A stretch of 64,000 nt of DNA from contig JAEMWC010000551.1 in the NCBI GenBank assembly GCA_016490735.1, positions 435,001 through 499,000 of the forward strand, given 5' to 3'. This stretch comes from Pachyseris speciosa (lineage: Eukaryota > Cnidaria > Anthozoa > Scleractinia > Pachyseridae). The translations under genes and the position numbers were made by a program. Of this stretch, positions 1-11,269 are shown one piece after another. Below the pieces are notes generated by a model that worked only from the letters and a program-made list of their open reading frames with translations, did not search any database and had not been told where the DNA came from. Within the stretch, counting starts at the first letter, position 1; every line of letters starts with the position of its first letter.

Positions 1-853
1 GCAATCAGGTTGTGGTCATTCTTTTTCCGCTTCCTCTGCTTTTTGGTTAAGATAATCTGTCAGAAATGACTTAGCTGTAGTCGTGATTTATCTTTTTAGT
101 CCTATGTCTCTTATAGAATATATAATTTAGTTTTCAGTGAATGGAAGTATGCAAGCAGGTTTTTCGAGTTCCAAACGTATGATCAACTGACTTCCTGTTT
201 CACAAATCATTTCCGCTTCGTCATCTTTTAGCTGTAGTTGTCACGCATGAATGACCTATACAATCTGAGTACGAAATCGATAAATGCTGCACAACTTCGA
301 TTTATCGCACACAAAATTGATTTATACATCTTTAAATTTGATATATTATTCATAACAATGATGAAATCGAACAGAAATTTGATAAATGCACACGTAGAAT
401 TTTGTCCGTAAATGAACGCCATAACTAGACGGCCAAAATTATTGTGCGATCTCTAAGTTCATCACTGAGTTTCATATACTCGTGGAATTTAAGTCGTTTG
501 GCGTGTAATAATTGCGATTTAGGTAAAGAGGAGCTGAGCGAGTTCATAGAAGAAGCCAACATGGATTTAACTAAATAAATCGCTCGCGTACACTACACTT
601 TAATCGTCACATCTAAAAAACGTTACTCCCCACCTCGTTTTTCGTCTCTTCTTTTGCCCTTGCTAAAATAATATCAAATATAGAAAAAGTAAATAAACAC
701 GTGAGATGATATTAAAAAAGTAATCATAACTGAATGATAAAATAATGCGTACCTTCCGCTTGCTTTCGTCCATGGCGACAGCCGTGAAGGTGACTACATG
801 TCGGGAAATCACTTTCCATTGGCGCGAAATCATTTTCAGTAGGGCCTGAGCTC
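1..853. other. AT-rich sequence, nothing recognised
   Basis: No open frame with a recognisable domain, no RNA gene and no clear terminal repeat was seen here. Short open frames (up to about 70 codons) look random. The stretch ends where the first retrozyme-like repeat begins. Confidence 0.5.
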
Positions 854-883
854 CAATATGTCACACAATATGTCACAGCCTGA

Positions 884-948
884 GCATTAGCTATGCCATG
901 CTGATGAGGCCTAATAAGGCCGAAACAACTTTCCATGGCTGCTAATGC
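884..948 (+). ncRNA. Type I hammerhead ribozyme, copy 1
   Basis: The core CTGATGA is at 901-907 and GAAA at 922-925. Stem II is GGCC/GGCC closed by the loop TAATAA. Stem I is built from GCCATG (895-900) with CATGGC (934-939), an internal loop, and an outer 8-bp helix GCATTAGC (884-891) with GCTAATGC (941-948). The predicted cut is after C933. Stem III should be the short palindrome ACAGCTGT but here reads ACAACTTT, so it is weakened although the catalytic core is intact. Confidence 0.85.
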
Positions 949-1137
949 TTGGGCTCAATCTTTGCTTTGGTAGATTTAAGGGGTAATGCCCGCTACCTTA
1001 TGGCCTTAGTGCCTTTATAGTGGCTTCAGCTTACTTGATCACATTAATTTGTGAAGTATCCTTGTCACTCCAGCCACATCCCACAAGCTTTACGTTTTCA
1101 TTGCTTGTTTTATGGATATGTGGGTACTTGATCCTGA

Positions 1138-1202
1138 GCACTAACTATGCCGTGCCGATGAGGCCTAATAAGGCCGAAACAGCTGTCCATGGCTGCTAAT
1201 GC
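1138..1202 (+). ncRNA. Type I hammerhead ribozyme, copy 2 (core mutated)
   Basis: Stem II (GGCC-TAATAA-GGCC), GAAA (1176-1179) and the palindromic stem III ACAGCTGT (1179-1186) are intact, and the predicted cut is after C1187. The first core segment reads CCGATGA (1155-1161) in place of CTGATGA, which probably abolishes cleavage. Stem I has GCCGTG opposite CATGGC, keeping a G-U pair, and the outer helix has mismatches. Confidence 0.8.
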
Positions 1203-1629
1203 TTGGGCTTAATCTTTGCTTTGGTAGATTTAACGGGTAATGCCCGCTACCTTATGGCCTTAGTGCCTTTAGAGTGGCTTCAGCTTACTTGATCACATTA
1301 ATTTGTGAAGTATCCTTGTCACTCCAGCCACATCCCACAAGCCTTACGTTTTCAATATGTCACAGTATATCAGCATTTTTCCAATGTTCATTGTAATATA
1401 CTTTTTGTTTATTACTTTTTTCCCATCCGTGATCAGATCCGTGATCCGATGACGGATCCGATCCGGATTTTGTCGACACCGCATTTCTAACCTCGTGGCT
1501 AGCCACGAAATAAACATTTGATGCTGTTCCCTAATCGCAAACGGCGCGGTCTACTACGACGAAGTAAGTTTACGGAACGAATTGTTTAAGGTTACACTGA
1601 AAATTGCATTCATTAATTACGAGTGAGGA

Positions 1630-2150
1630 GTGTACAGGGGCGCAGAGCATCAATGCCGAGCGTAATTCCCGCACACAGCACAACCTGTTAATTTCTGTTT
1701 TGTATTTCAAGTGATTACCTATATAATTCATTTTGTTACCTAAAATGCAGGTTTTATTTTACTCACATGATTATCTTTAACACATATGGGAGCGAATTGG
1801 TAACAGGGACAAATCTTTACCGTAAATCTTTTTCGTAAATTGCCCTGCAACTGCTGACGATAGCACTAGAACGTGCAGAAACGTGTCAAGTGAGGAGTGT
1901 ACAGGGGCGCAGAGCATGAATGCCGAGCGTAACTCCCGCACACAGCACAACCTGTTGATTTCTGCTTTGTGTTTCAAGTGATTACCTATATTTTTCATTT
2001 TGTTACCTAAAATGTAGGTTTACTCTTTAACACATGTGGGAGCGAATTGGTGACAGGGACAAATCTTTTCCGTCTCATTCGTAAATTGCTTTGCAACTGC
2101 TGATGATAGCAGTAGAACGTGCAGAAACGTGTCTTTCAAAATAAAAAGTG
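1630..2150 (+). repeat. Nested tandem duplication of about 260 bp at the start of each unit
   Basis: Two diverged subunits (about 1630-1889 and 1896-2150) both run from GTGTACAGGGGCGC through GGGAGCGAATTGGT to CGTGCAGAAACGTGTC. The same pair recurs at the start of copies 2, 3 and 4. Confidence 0.85.
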
Positions 2151-2465
2151 TTCTTTAAAACTTAGCCTAAGTGATGATTATGGCCGGTGCATGTCATTAT
2201 TTATTCTTAATAACATACCTTATACAACACATCAGAAATCTTTTTTTATTAGAACAACCAGAATCTGGAACTTACTCACTGGCAAAATGGACTTAGCTAA
2301 TGCTACTCTTACTAGTTTCAAATCTCTTCTCTATGACTACTACTCTCGTGCTGTCAGAATGAACTACAATCCGGACAATCCTCGAACGTTTAAAATTAAA
2401 CCATCTGTTTGAAATGCAACTCCATTAGATTTCTAGACGTACCAATAATGTGCTGCATGTAATGT

Positions 2466-2473
2466 TTTTTTTT

Positions 2474-2529
<56 letters not shown>

Positions 2530-2531
2530 TT
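2466..2531 (+). repeat. (CTTT)n microsatellite
   Basis: A run of CTTT repeats. The same place in the other three tandem units holds (GTCT)6-8, so the repeat motif itself changed. Confidence 0.95.
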
Positions 2532-2660
2532 TATATATATTTTATTTCTGGGCCCGCAGTAATTGGCTACTTAGCTGTTGCGATGTCCCTGCCAAACGTA
2601 TTGATTGTAAGGTTTTTTTTTGTGTCAAAATGGCAAAGCTAATAAAATAAAAAATAAAAT

Positions 2661-3517
2661 AGGAAATAAACGCTCGTGAACTTAATTAAGTATTCGAAAC
2701 TAACGCGACTTAAAGTAACGCGAATTGAAGGAAAAATTACTTTCCAATATAGGAAATTAAAGCGAAAGAGAAGCTAAAATTTCAAAATAAGGGAAATTAA
2801 CTCGACTTAAAGTAACAGTAACAGTAACAGAATTTTTGAGACAACGAGAACAAATTTATTTTCACACTAACCGTAAAAATCTGCAATGCAAACAATCAGG
2901 CCCGGCCATGGGGGATAGTGGGACACCAATATACCCAGTTTTTTCCCCATAAAATACTAATATTCCTTAAAATTGTAAAACGTGTGATACTTAATATCTA
3001 AAATTATCTTGAAGGATTTAATTCATGTCTGTATACCGAATACCTAAAATTCAGGAAGAACCAGATACTTTATACCCGAATTGTAACATAAAAATACCTT
3101 ATACCTGAATTTAAATGGTTCAAGATACCGTGTACCCAAAACCCGTGGCCGGGCCTGAACAATGTTCGTGGAATTGTCCCTAAACGTAAGGATTAAGCAA
3201 AGTAATCTGGCCAGTTCGAGCGTTTCTTTACAGTCTCCTTGATGCCGGCGGATCTCCAACTTGAGTGCTTTTTCCTTTTTCAGAAATATTGAAAACGATT
3301 AAACTTTGTTGGAAAGATTGATCTGAAATACAGTGCACGAAGAAAATTTAAAGCTAGTTGTCAAGAATGCCTTTAGAGTGTATCGAGAATTTGAGGCGAA
3401 AATAATGAAATTAAGGTCGCGCAAATTAACGCATCATAAAGCTAACAAACATTAACGCGACTTACATTAACGCGAATTTTACAAATTCGTGTTAATTTCA
3501 TGAAGCGTTAATTTCCT
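2661..3517. mobile_element. Foldback element with TTAACGCG-rich arms
   Basis: The left arm starts AGGAAATAAACGCTCGTGAA. The right arm ends with its approximate reverse complement, CATGAAGCGTTAATTTCCT. Both arms carry repeated TAACGCG motifs over about 80-100 bp. A hAT-like MITE is nested inside (2897-3157). Copies recur in each tandem unit. No coding capacity was seen. Confidence 0.6.
2897..3157. mobile_element. hAT-like MITE, 261 bp
   Basis: Terminal inverted repeats start CAGGCCCGGCCATGGG and end CCCGTGGCCGGGCCTG. They are flanked by AACAAT at 2891-2896 and 3158-3163. The CAGG start resembles hAT termini, but the visible duplication is only 6-7 bp, short of the usual 8. Copies in the other units are at 6098-6358, 9299-9559 and 12492-12752. 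Confidence 0.75.
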
Positions 3518-4263
3518 GTAATAGGGAATATGTGTCTTGTTGAAAACACTCAAGGTGACTGAGTTACCTTTCACTTTCCACAGGGAGGATTGGCCTGTCA
3601 CAGGATCTTCAAATAACATTGAACCATTACCAGAACTAGGGGTATGTGTATTTTAGACCTTTACTGGGTACTCCCAGTGCCACTCGCTGTTTACACACTC
3701 GACAGCACGTGCTTCAATGCCCTTTCTCAGTAGCTAACAATCCTGGCTGCTAAACATTTAACTTTTCCCACATCATCAAGTGAACCAGATTCTCCTGAAC
3801 ATAAACTGAAATTTGATTAGCAACACATCTAACGAAATTCATAAGAACTGGTCTTGTGATTTAAGGAACCTTTGTGATCGACATTTGTTAGGACTCAAAA
3901 GCAGAAAAAACTCTCTTGTCGTTTTGCTCTCGTGAAGATGAGTCGCCAAATTCGGAGGGAGGGGAGACGGGTGCAGAGAACCTGAGCGAGGGTACGATTA
4001 GGCTCAAACGAGGCATCTCTAACTCTAATACGTTGTGTGCAGGAAGAGAAATGTTTAAAAAGCATAACCAGACAAAGCATATCATTTGACTGAAGTAAAA
4101 AGGCGGTTAAGCCACAATACAGGAAATTTAAAATTCCAACCTAAGGCAACCCACCCCAAAATTATCCACCATGCCATTCGCAGCTCTATATTACTCATGT
4201 TTTCAAGCAATCTTTCATATCACTTGATTTTCACGTAAAACTTATTATACTTTTTGTCCGCAG

Positions 4264-4610
4264 GCGGTAGGTGGTGAAATACGTGACATGGCAAATCCTT
4301 CAACTGCCGGGCAAAGTATACAACAGGCCACCAGAGGTGTGCAAGGCTACCGCAGAGGCCAGATGGAGCTAACTGTAGCTGGAATGTCTACAAGCCAAGT
4401 ACAGGAGCTATTCTCCTGCCAGCCATCAGATGTAATGACAGGACGAGTTGTCGGGCAAAGGTCTTATACAGCGGGGCTGCGTCAAGTAGGCGTAGAAGCC
4501 GCACGTCTGGAAATTGATGCCGGAAGTTATCCCATTCAGGAAACACACCATGCTGGACCAGTTGAGCACGGTTGTAACCGCAGCGTCTTCCAACAGCACC
4601 TTATAAACAG
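4264..4610 (+). pseudogene. TRAF coiled-coil exon relic (unit 1)
   Basis: The segment follows a polypyrimidine tract and CAG acceptor (4261-4263) and is followed by AG/GCAAGT, a classic GC-type splice donor. In the frame that ends HLINR, the leftover phase (two bases) fits the MATH exon at 19562. A second frame gives MLDQLSTVVTAASSNSTL, a heptad-rich stretch like the coiled coil that precedes MATH in TRAF proteins, but it hits a stop just before the donor. The exon therefore appears frameshifted. Equivalent segments are at 7465-7811, 10666-11012 and 18771-19096. The link to TRAF is inferred from position, phase and heptad pattern. Confidence 0.5.
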
Positions 4611-4708
4611 GCAAGTGTGATGATACGATAGTCCTGAGTCACTGCCGTGGTCGGAGCCTTGTTTTAAAAGAAAAAAAGAAAAGAAAACCAAATTCATAAT
4701 CAATGTAT

Positions 4709-4782
4709 CAATTTCAACTCCGTCGTCGGCACCATTCAGATATATGTGCATGCGGAACTTGTATCCATATAGATCGATGTGA
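4709..4782 (-). pseudogene. Inverted fragment of a TRAF MATH exon
   Basis: On the minus strand this encodes IDLYGYKFRMHIYLNGADDG. It closely resembles KLYGYKFCMRIYPNGVNEG of the MATH exon at 19562-20063, which lies on the plus strand. The fragment is therefore an inverted partial copy of that exon. It recurs at 7910-7983, 11111-11184 and 19195-19268. Confidence 0.75.
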
Positions 4783-4867
4783 ATATCAGGACTCCAGAAT
4801 TCGGTCAATGTCAACACAAACAGTCCTTCTTAGGACTACACTCACCCTGGTGATCGCACTTTGTTGG

Positions 4868-5688
4868 GTGTACAGGGGCGCAAAGCATCAATGCCGAGCG
4901 TAATTCCCGCACACAGCACAACCTGTTGATTTCTGTTTTGTATTTCAAGTGATTACCGATATAATTCATTTTGTTACCTAAAATGCAGGTTTTATTTTAC
5001 TCACATGATTATCTTTAACACATATGGGAGCGAATTGGTAACAGGGACAAATCTTTTCCGTAAATCTTTTTCGTAAATTGCCCTGCAACTGCTGACGATA
5101 ACACCAGAACGTGCAGAAACGTGTCAAGTGAGGAGTGTACAGGGGCGCAAAGCATCAATGCCGAGCGTAATTCCCGCACACAGCAAAACCTGTTGATTTC
5201 TGTTTTGTGTTTCAAGTGATTACCTATATTTTTCATTTTGTTACCTAAAATGTAGGTTTACTCTTTAACACATGTGGGAGCGAATTGGTGACAGGGACAA
5301 ATCTTTTCCGTCTCATTCGTAAATTGCTTTGCAACTGCTGATGATAGCAGTAGAACGTGCAGAAACGTGTCTTTCAAAATAAAAAGTGTTCTTTAAAACT
5401 TAGCCTAAGTGATGATTATGGCCGGTGCATGTCATTATTTATTCTTAATAACATACCTTATACAACACATCAGAAATCTTTTTTTATTAGAACAACCAGA
5501 ATCTGGAACTTACTCACTGGCAAAATGGACTTAGCTAATGCTACTCTTACTAGTTTCAAATCTCTTCTCTATGACTACTACACTCGTGCTGTCAGAATGA
5601 TCTACAATCCGGACAATCCTCGAACGTTTAAAATTAAACCATCTGTTTGAAATGCAACTCCATTAGATTTGTAGACGTACCAATAATG

Positions 5689-5722
<34 letters not shown>

Positions 5723-8068
5723 ATATATTTTATTTCTGGGCCCGCAGTAATTGGCCCGCAGTAATTGGCTACTCAGCTGTTGCGATGTCCCTGCCCAACG
5801 TATTGATTGTAAGGGTTTTTTTTGTATCAAAATGGCAAAGCTAGTAAAATAAAAAATAAAATAGGAAATAAACGCTCGTGAACTTAATTAAGTATTCGAA
5901 ACTAACGCGACTTAAAGTAACGCGAATTGAAGGAAAAATTACTTTCAATATAGGAAATTAAAGCGAAAGAGATGCTAAAATTTCAAAATAAGGGAAATTA
6001 ACTCGACTTAAAGTAACAGTAACAGTAACAGAATTTTTGAGACAACGAGAACAAATTTATTTTAACACTAAGCGTAAAAACCCGCAATGCAAACAATCAG
6101 GCCCGGCCATGGGGGATAGTGGGACACCAATATACCCAGTTTTTTCCCCATAAAATACTAATATTCCTTAAAATTGTAAAACGTGTGATACTTAATATCT
6201 AAAATTATCTTGAAGGATTTAATTCATGTCTGTATACCGAATACCTAAAATTCAGGAAGAACCAGATACTTTATACCCGAATTGTAACATAAAAATACCT
6301 TATACCTGAATTTAAATGGTTCAAGATACCGTGTACCCAAAACCCGTGGCCGGGCCTGAACAATGTTCGTGGAATTGTCCCTAAACGTAAGGATTAAGCA
6401 AAGTAATCTGGCCAGTTCGAGCGTTTCTTTACAGTCTCCTTGATGCCGGCGGATCTCCAACTTGAGTGCTTTTTCCTTTTTCAGAAATATTGAAAACGAT
6501 TAAACTTTGTTGGAAAGATTGATCTGAAATACAGTGCACGAAGAAAATTTAAAGCTAGTTGTCAAGAATGCCTTTAGAGTGTATCGAGAATTTGAGGCGA
6601 AAATAATGAAATTAAGGTCGCGCAAATTAACGCATCATAAAGCTAACAAACATTAACGCGACTTACATTAACGCGAATTTTACAAATTCGTGTTAATTTC
6701 ATGAAGCGTTAATTTCCTGTAATAGGGAATATGTGTCTTGTTGAAAACACTCAAGGTGACTGAGTTACCTTTCACTTTCCACAGGGAGGATTGGCCTGTC
6801 ACAGGATCTTCAAATAACATTGAACCATTACCAGAACTAGGGGTATGTGTATTTTAGACCTTTACTGGGTACTCCCAGTGCCACTCGCTGTTTACACACT
6901 CGACAGCACGTGCTTCAATGCCCTTTCTCAGTAGCTAACAATCCTGGCTGCTAAACATTTAACTTTTCCCACATCATCAAGTGAACCAGATTCTCCTGAA
7001 CATAAACTGAAATTTGATTAGCAACACATCTAACGAAATTCATAAGAACTGGTCTTGTGATTTAAGGAACCTTTGTGATCGACATTTGTTAGGACTCAAA
7101 AGCAGAAAAAACTCTCTTGTCGTTTTGCTCTCGTGAAGATGAGTCGCCAAATTCGGAGGGAGGGGAGACGGGTGCAGAGAACCTGAGCGAGGGTACGATT
7201 AGGCTCAAACGAGGCATCTCTAACTCTAATACGTTGTGTGCAGGAAGAGAAATGTTTAAAAAGCATAACCAGACAAAGCATATCATTTGACTGAAGTAAA
7301 AAGGCGGTTAAGCCACAATACAGGAAATTTAAAATTCCAACCTAAGGCAACCCACCCCAAAATTATCCACCATGCCATTCGCAGCTCTATATTACTCATG
7401 TTTTCAAGCAATCTTTCATATCACTTGATTTTCACGTAAAGCTTATTATACTTTTTGTCCGCAGGCGGTAGGTGGTGAAATACGTGACATGGCAAATCCT
7501 TCAACTGCCGGGCAAAGTATACAACAGGCCACCAGAGGTGTGCAAGGCTACCGCAGAGGCCAGATGGAGCTAACTGTAGCTGGAATGTCTACAAGCCAAG
7601 TACAGGAGCTATTCTCCTGCCAGCCATCAGATGTAATGACAGGACGAGTTGTCGGGCAAAGGTCTTATACAGCGGGGCTGCGTCAAGTAGGCGTAGAAGC
7701 CGCACGTCTGGAAATTGATGCCGGAAGTTATCCCATTCAGGAAACACACCATGCTGGACCAGTTGAGCACGGTTGTAACCGCAGCGTCTTCCAACAGCAC
7801 CTTATAAACAGGCAAGTGTGATGATACGATAGTCCTGAGTCACTGCCGTGGTCGGAGCCTTGTTTTAAAAGAAAAAAAGAAAAGAAAACCAAATTCATAA
7901 TCAATGTATCAATTTCAACTCCGTCGTCGGCACCATTCAGATATATGTGCATGCGGAACTTGTATCCATATAGATCGATGTGAATATCAGGACTCCAGAA
8001 TTCGGTCAATGTCAACACAAACAGTCCTTCTTAGGACTACACTCACCCTGGTGATCGCACTTTGTTGG
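4868..8068 (+). repeat. Tandem 3.2-kb unit, copy 2 (3201 bp)
   Basis: Nearly identical to copy 3 over its whole length by direct reading. It carries (GTCT)8 at 5689-5720. Confidence 0.95.
7465..7811 (+). pseudogene. TRAF coiled-coil exon relic (unit 2)
   Basis: Same sequence and splice-like borders as the segment in unit 1. Its 110-codon open frame is identical to those in units 1 and 3. Confidence 0.5.
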
Positions 8069-8889
8069 GTGTACAGGGGCGCAAAGCATCAATGCCGAGC
8101 GTAATTCCCGCACACAGCACAACCTGTTGATTTCTGTTTTGTATTTCAAGTGATTACCGATATAATTCATTTTGTTACCTAAAATGCAGGTTTTATTTTA
8201 CTCACATGATTATCTTTAACACATATGGGAGCGAATTGGTAACAGGGACAAATCTTTTCCGTAAATCTTTTTCGTAAATTGCCCTGCAACTGCTGACGAT
8301 AACACCAGAACGTGCAGAAACGTGTCAAGTGAGGAGTGTACAGGGGCGCAAAGCATCAATGCCGAGCGTAATTCCCGCACACAGCAAAACCTGTTGATTT
8401 CTGTTTTGTGTTTCAAGTGATTACCTATATTTTTCATTTTGTTACCTAAAATGTAGGTTTACTCTTTAACACATGTGGGAGCGAATTGGTGACAGGGACA
8501 AATCTTTTCCGTCTCATTCGTAAATTGCTTTGCAACTGCTGATGATAGCAGTAGAACGTGCAGAAACGTGTCTTTCAAAATAAAAAGTGTTCTTTAAAAC
8601 TTAGCCTAAGTGATGATTATGGCCGGTGCATGTCATTATTTATTCTTAATAACATACCTTATACAACACATCAGAAATCTTTTTTTATTAGAACAACCAG
8701 AATCTGGAACTTACTCACTGGCAAAATGGACTTAGCTAATGCTACTCTTACTAGTTTCAAATCTCTTCTCTATGACTACTACACTCGTGCTGTCAGAATG
8801 ATCTACAATCCGGACAATCCTCGAACGTTTAAAATTAAACCATCTGTTTGAAATGCAACTCCATTAGATTTGTAGACGTACCAATAATG

Positions 8890-8923
<34 letters not shown>

Positions 8924-11269
8924 ATATATTTTATTTCTGGGCCCGCAGTAATTGGCCCGCAGTAATTGGCTACTCAGCTGTTGCGATGTCCCTGCCCAAC
9001 GTATTGATTGTAAGGGTTTTTTTTGTATCAAAATGGCAAAGCTAGTAAAATAAAAAATAAAATAGGAAATAAACGCTCGTGAACTTAATTAAGTATTCGA
9101 AACTAACGCGACTTAAAGTAACGCGAATTGAAGGAAAAATTACTTTCAATATAGGAAATTAAAGCGAAAGAGATGCTAAAATTTCAAAATAAGGGAAATT
9201 AACTCGACTTAAAGTAACAGTAACAGTAACAGAATTTTTGAGACAACGAGAACAAATTTATTTTAACACTAAGCGTAAAAACCCGCAATGCAAACAATCA
9301 GGCCCGGCCATGGGGGATAGTGGGACACCAATATACCCAGTTTTTTCCCCATAAAATACTAATATTCCTTAAAATTGTAAAACGTGTGATACTTAATATC
9401 TAAAATTATCTTGAAGGATTTAATTCATGTCTGTATACCGAATACCTAAAATTCAGGAAGAACCAGATACTTTATACCCGAATTGTAACATAAAAATACC
9501 TTATACCTGAATTTAAATGGTTCAAGATACCGTGTACCCAAAACCCGTGGCCGGGCCTGAACAATGTTCGTGGAATTGTCCCTAAACGTAAGGATTAAGC
9601 AAAGTAATCTGGCCAGTTCGAACGTTTCTTTACAGTCTCCTTGATGCCGGCGGATCTCCAACTTGAGTGCTTTTTCCTTTTTCAGAAATATTGAAAACGA
9701 TTAAACTTTGTTGGAAAGATTGATCTGAAATACAGTGCACGAAGAAAATTTAAAGCTAGTTGTCAAGAATGCCTTTAGAGTGTATCGAGAATTTGAGGCG
9801 AAAATAATGAAATTAAGGTCGCGCAAATTAACGCATCATAAAGCTAACAAACATTAACGCGACTTACATTAACGCGAATTTTACAAATTCGTGTTAATTT
9901 CATGAAGCGTTAATTTCCTGTAATAGGGAATATGTGTCTTGTTGAAAACACTCAAGGTGACTGAGTTACCTTTCACTTTCCACAGGGAGGATTGGCCTGT
10001 CACAGGATCTTCAAATAACATTGAACCATTACCAGAACTAGGGGTATGTGTATTTTAGACCTTTACTGGGTACTCCCAGTGCCACTCGCTGTTTACACAC
10101 TCGACAGCACGTGCTTCAATGCCCTTTCTCAGTAGCTAACAATCCTGGCTGCTAAACATTTAACTTTTCCCACATCATCAAGTGAACCAGATTCTCCTGA
10201 ACATAAACTGAAATTTGATTAGCAACACATCTAACGAAATTCATAAGAACTGGTCTTGTGATTTAAGGAACCTTTGTGATCGACATTTGTTAGGACTCAA
10301 AAGCAGAAAAAACTCTCTTGTCGTTTTGCTCTCGTGAAGATGAGTCGCCAAATTCGGAGGGAGGGGAGACGGGTGCAGAGAACCTGAGCGAGGGTACGAT
10401 TAGGCTCAAACGAGGCATCTCTAACTCTAATACGTTGTGTGCAGGAAGAGAAATGTTTAAAAAGCATAACCAGACAAAGCATATCATTTGACTGAAGTAA
10501 AAAGGCGGTTAAGCCACAATACAGGAAATTTAAAATTCCAACCTAAGGCAACCCACCCCAAAATTATCCACCATGCCTTTCGCAGCTCTATATTACTCAT
10601 GTTTTCAAGCAATCTTTCATATCACTTGATTTTCACGTAAAGCTTATTATACTTTTTGTCCGCAGGCGGTAGGTGGTGAAATACGTGACATGGCAAATCC
10701 TTCAACTGCCGGGCAAAGTATACAACAGGCCACCAGAGGTGTGCAAGGCTACCGCAGAGGCCAGATGGAGCTAACTGTAGCTGGAATGTCTACAAGCCAA
10801 GTACAGGAGCTATTCTCCTGCCAGCCATCAGATGTAATGACAGGACGAGTTGTCGGGCAAAGGTCTTATACAGCGGGGCTGCGTCAAGTAGGCGTAGAAG
10901 CCGCACGTCTGGAAATTGATGCCGGAAGTTATCCCATTCAGGAAACACACCATGCTGGACCAGTTGAGCACGGTTGTAACCGCAGCGTCTTCCAACAGCA
11001 CCTTATAAACAGGCAAGTGTGATGATACGATAGTCCTGAGTCACTGCCGTGGTCGGAGCCTTGTTTTAAAAGAAAAAAAGAAAAGAAAACCAAATTCATA
11101 ATCAATGTATCAATTTCAACTCCGTCGTCGGCACCATTCAGATATATGTGCATGCGGAACTTGTATCCATATAGATCGATGTGAATATCAGGACTCCAGA
11201 ATTCGGTCAATGTCAACACAAACAGTCCTTCTTAGGACTACACTCACCCTGGTGATCGCACTTTGTTGG
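8069..11269 (+). repeat. Tandem 3.2-kb unit, copy 3 (3201 bp)
   Basis: Same length and layout as copy 2 with only a few substitutions, for example GAGCG in copy 2 against GAACG near 9620. It carries (GTCT)8 at 8890-8921. Confidence 0.95.
10666..11012 (+). pseudogene. TRAF coiled-coil exon relic (unit 3)
   Basis: Same sequence and splice-like borders as in units 1 and 2. Confidence 0.5.

Larger units (their letters stand above)
879..1352 (+). mobile_element. Retrozyme-like non-autonomous retroelement, about 1.9 monomers
   Basis: The body lies between exact 13-bp direct repeats CAATATGTCACAG at 866-878 and 1353-1365, read as target-site duplications. Inside are a partial monomer, one full monomer of 254 nt (934-1187, from one predicted self-cleavage site to the next) and a second partial monomer ending at GCCTTACGTTTT. 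Each monomer boundary is a hammerhead ribozyme motif. There is no coding capacity. This layout (tandem monomers of a few hundred nt, type I hammerheads, roughly 12-bp duplications) is what is described for animal retrozymes; the assignment is by structure. A related element lies at 38199-38698. Confidence 0.82.
1630..4867 (+). repeat. Tandem 3.2-kb unit, copy 1 (3238 bp)
   Basis: First of four head-to-tail units. Each begins at the string GTGTACAGGGGCGC. Copy 1 differs from copies 2 and 3 mainly in its first third: it has a (CTTT)n tract where the others have (GTCT)n, plus scattered substitutions up to about 2890. After that it is almost identical to them. The unit holds a nested duplication, a foldback element, a hAT-like MITE, a TRAF coiled-coil exon relic and an inverted MATH relic. 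Confidence 0.93.

Noticed and set aside
4288..4620. A free-standing 110-residue gene conserved in units 1-3
   Set aside because: Identity among units follows from recent duplication, and the frame has no known domain. Splice-like borders and the second heptad-rich frame favour an exon relic.
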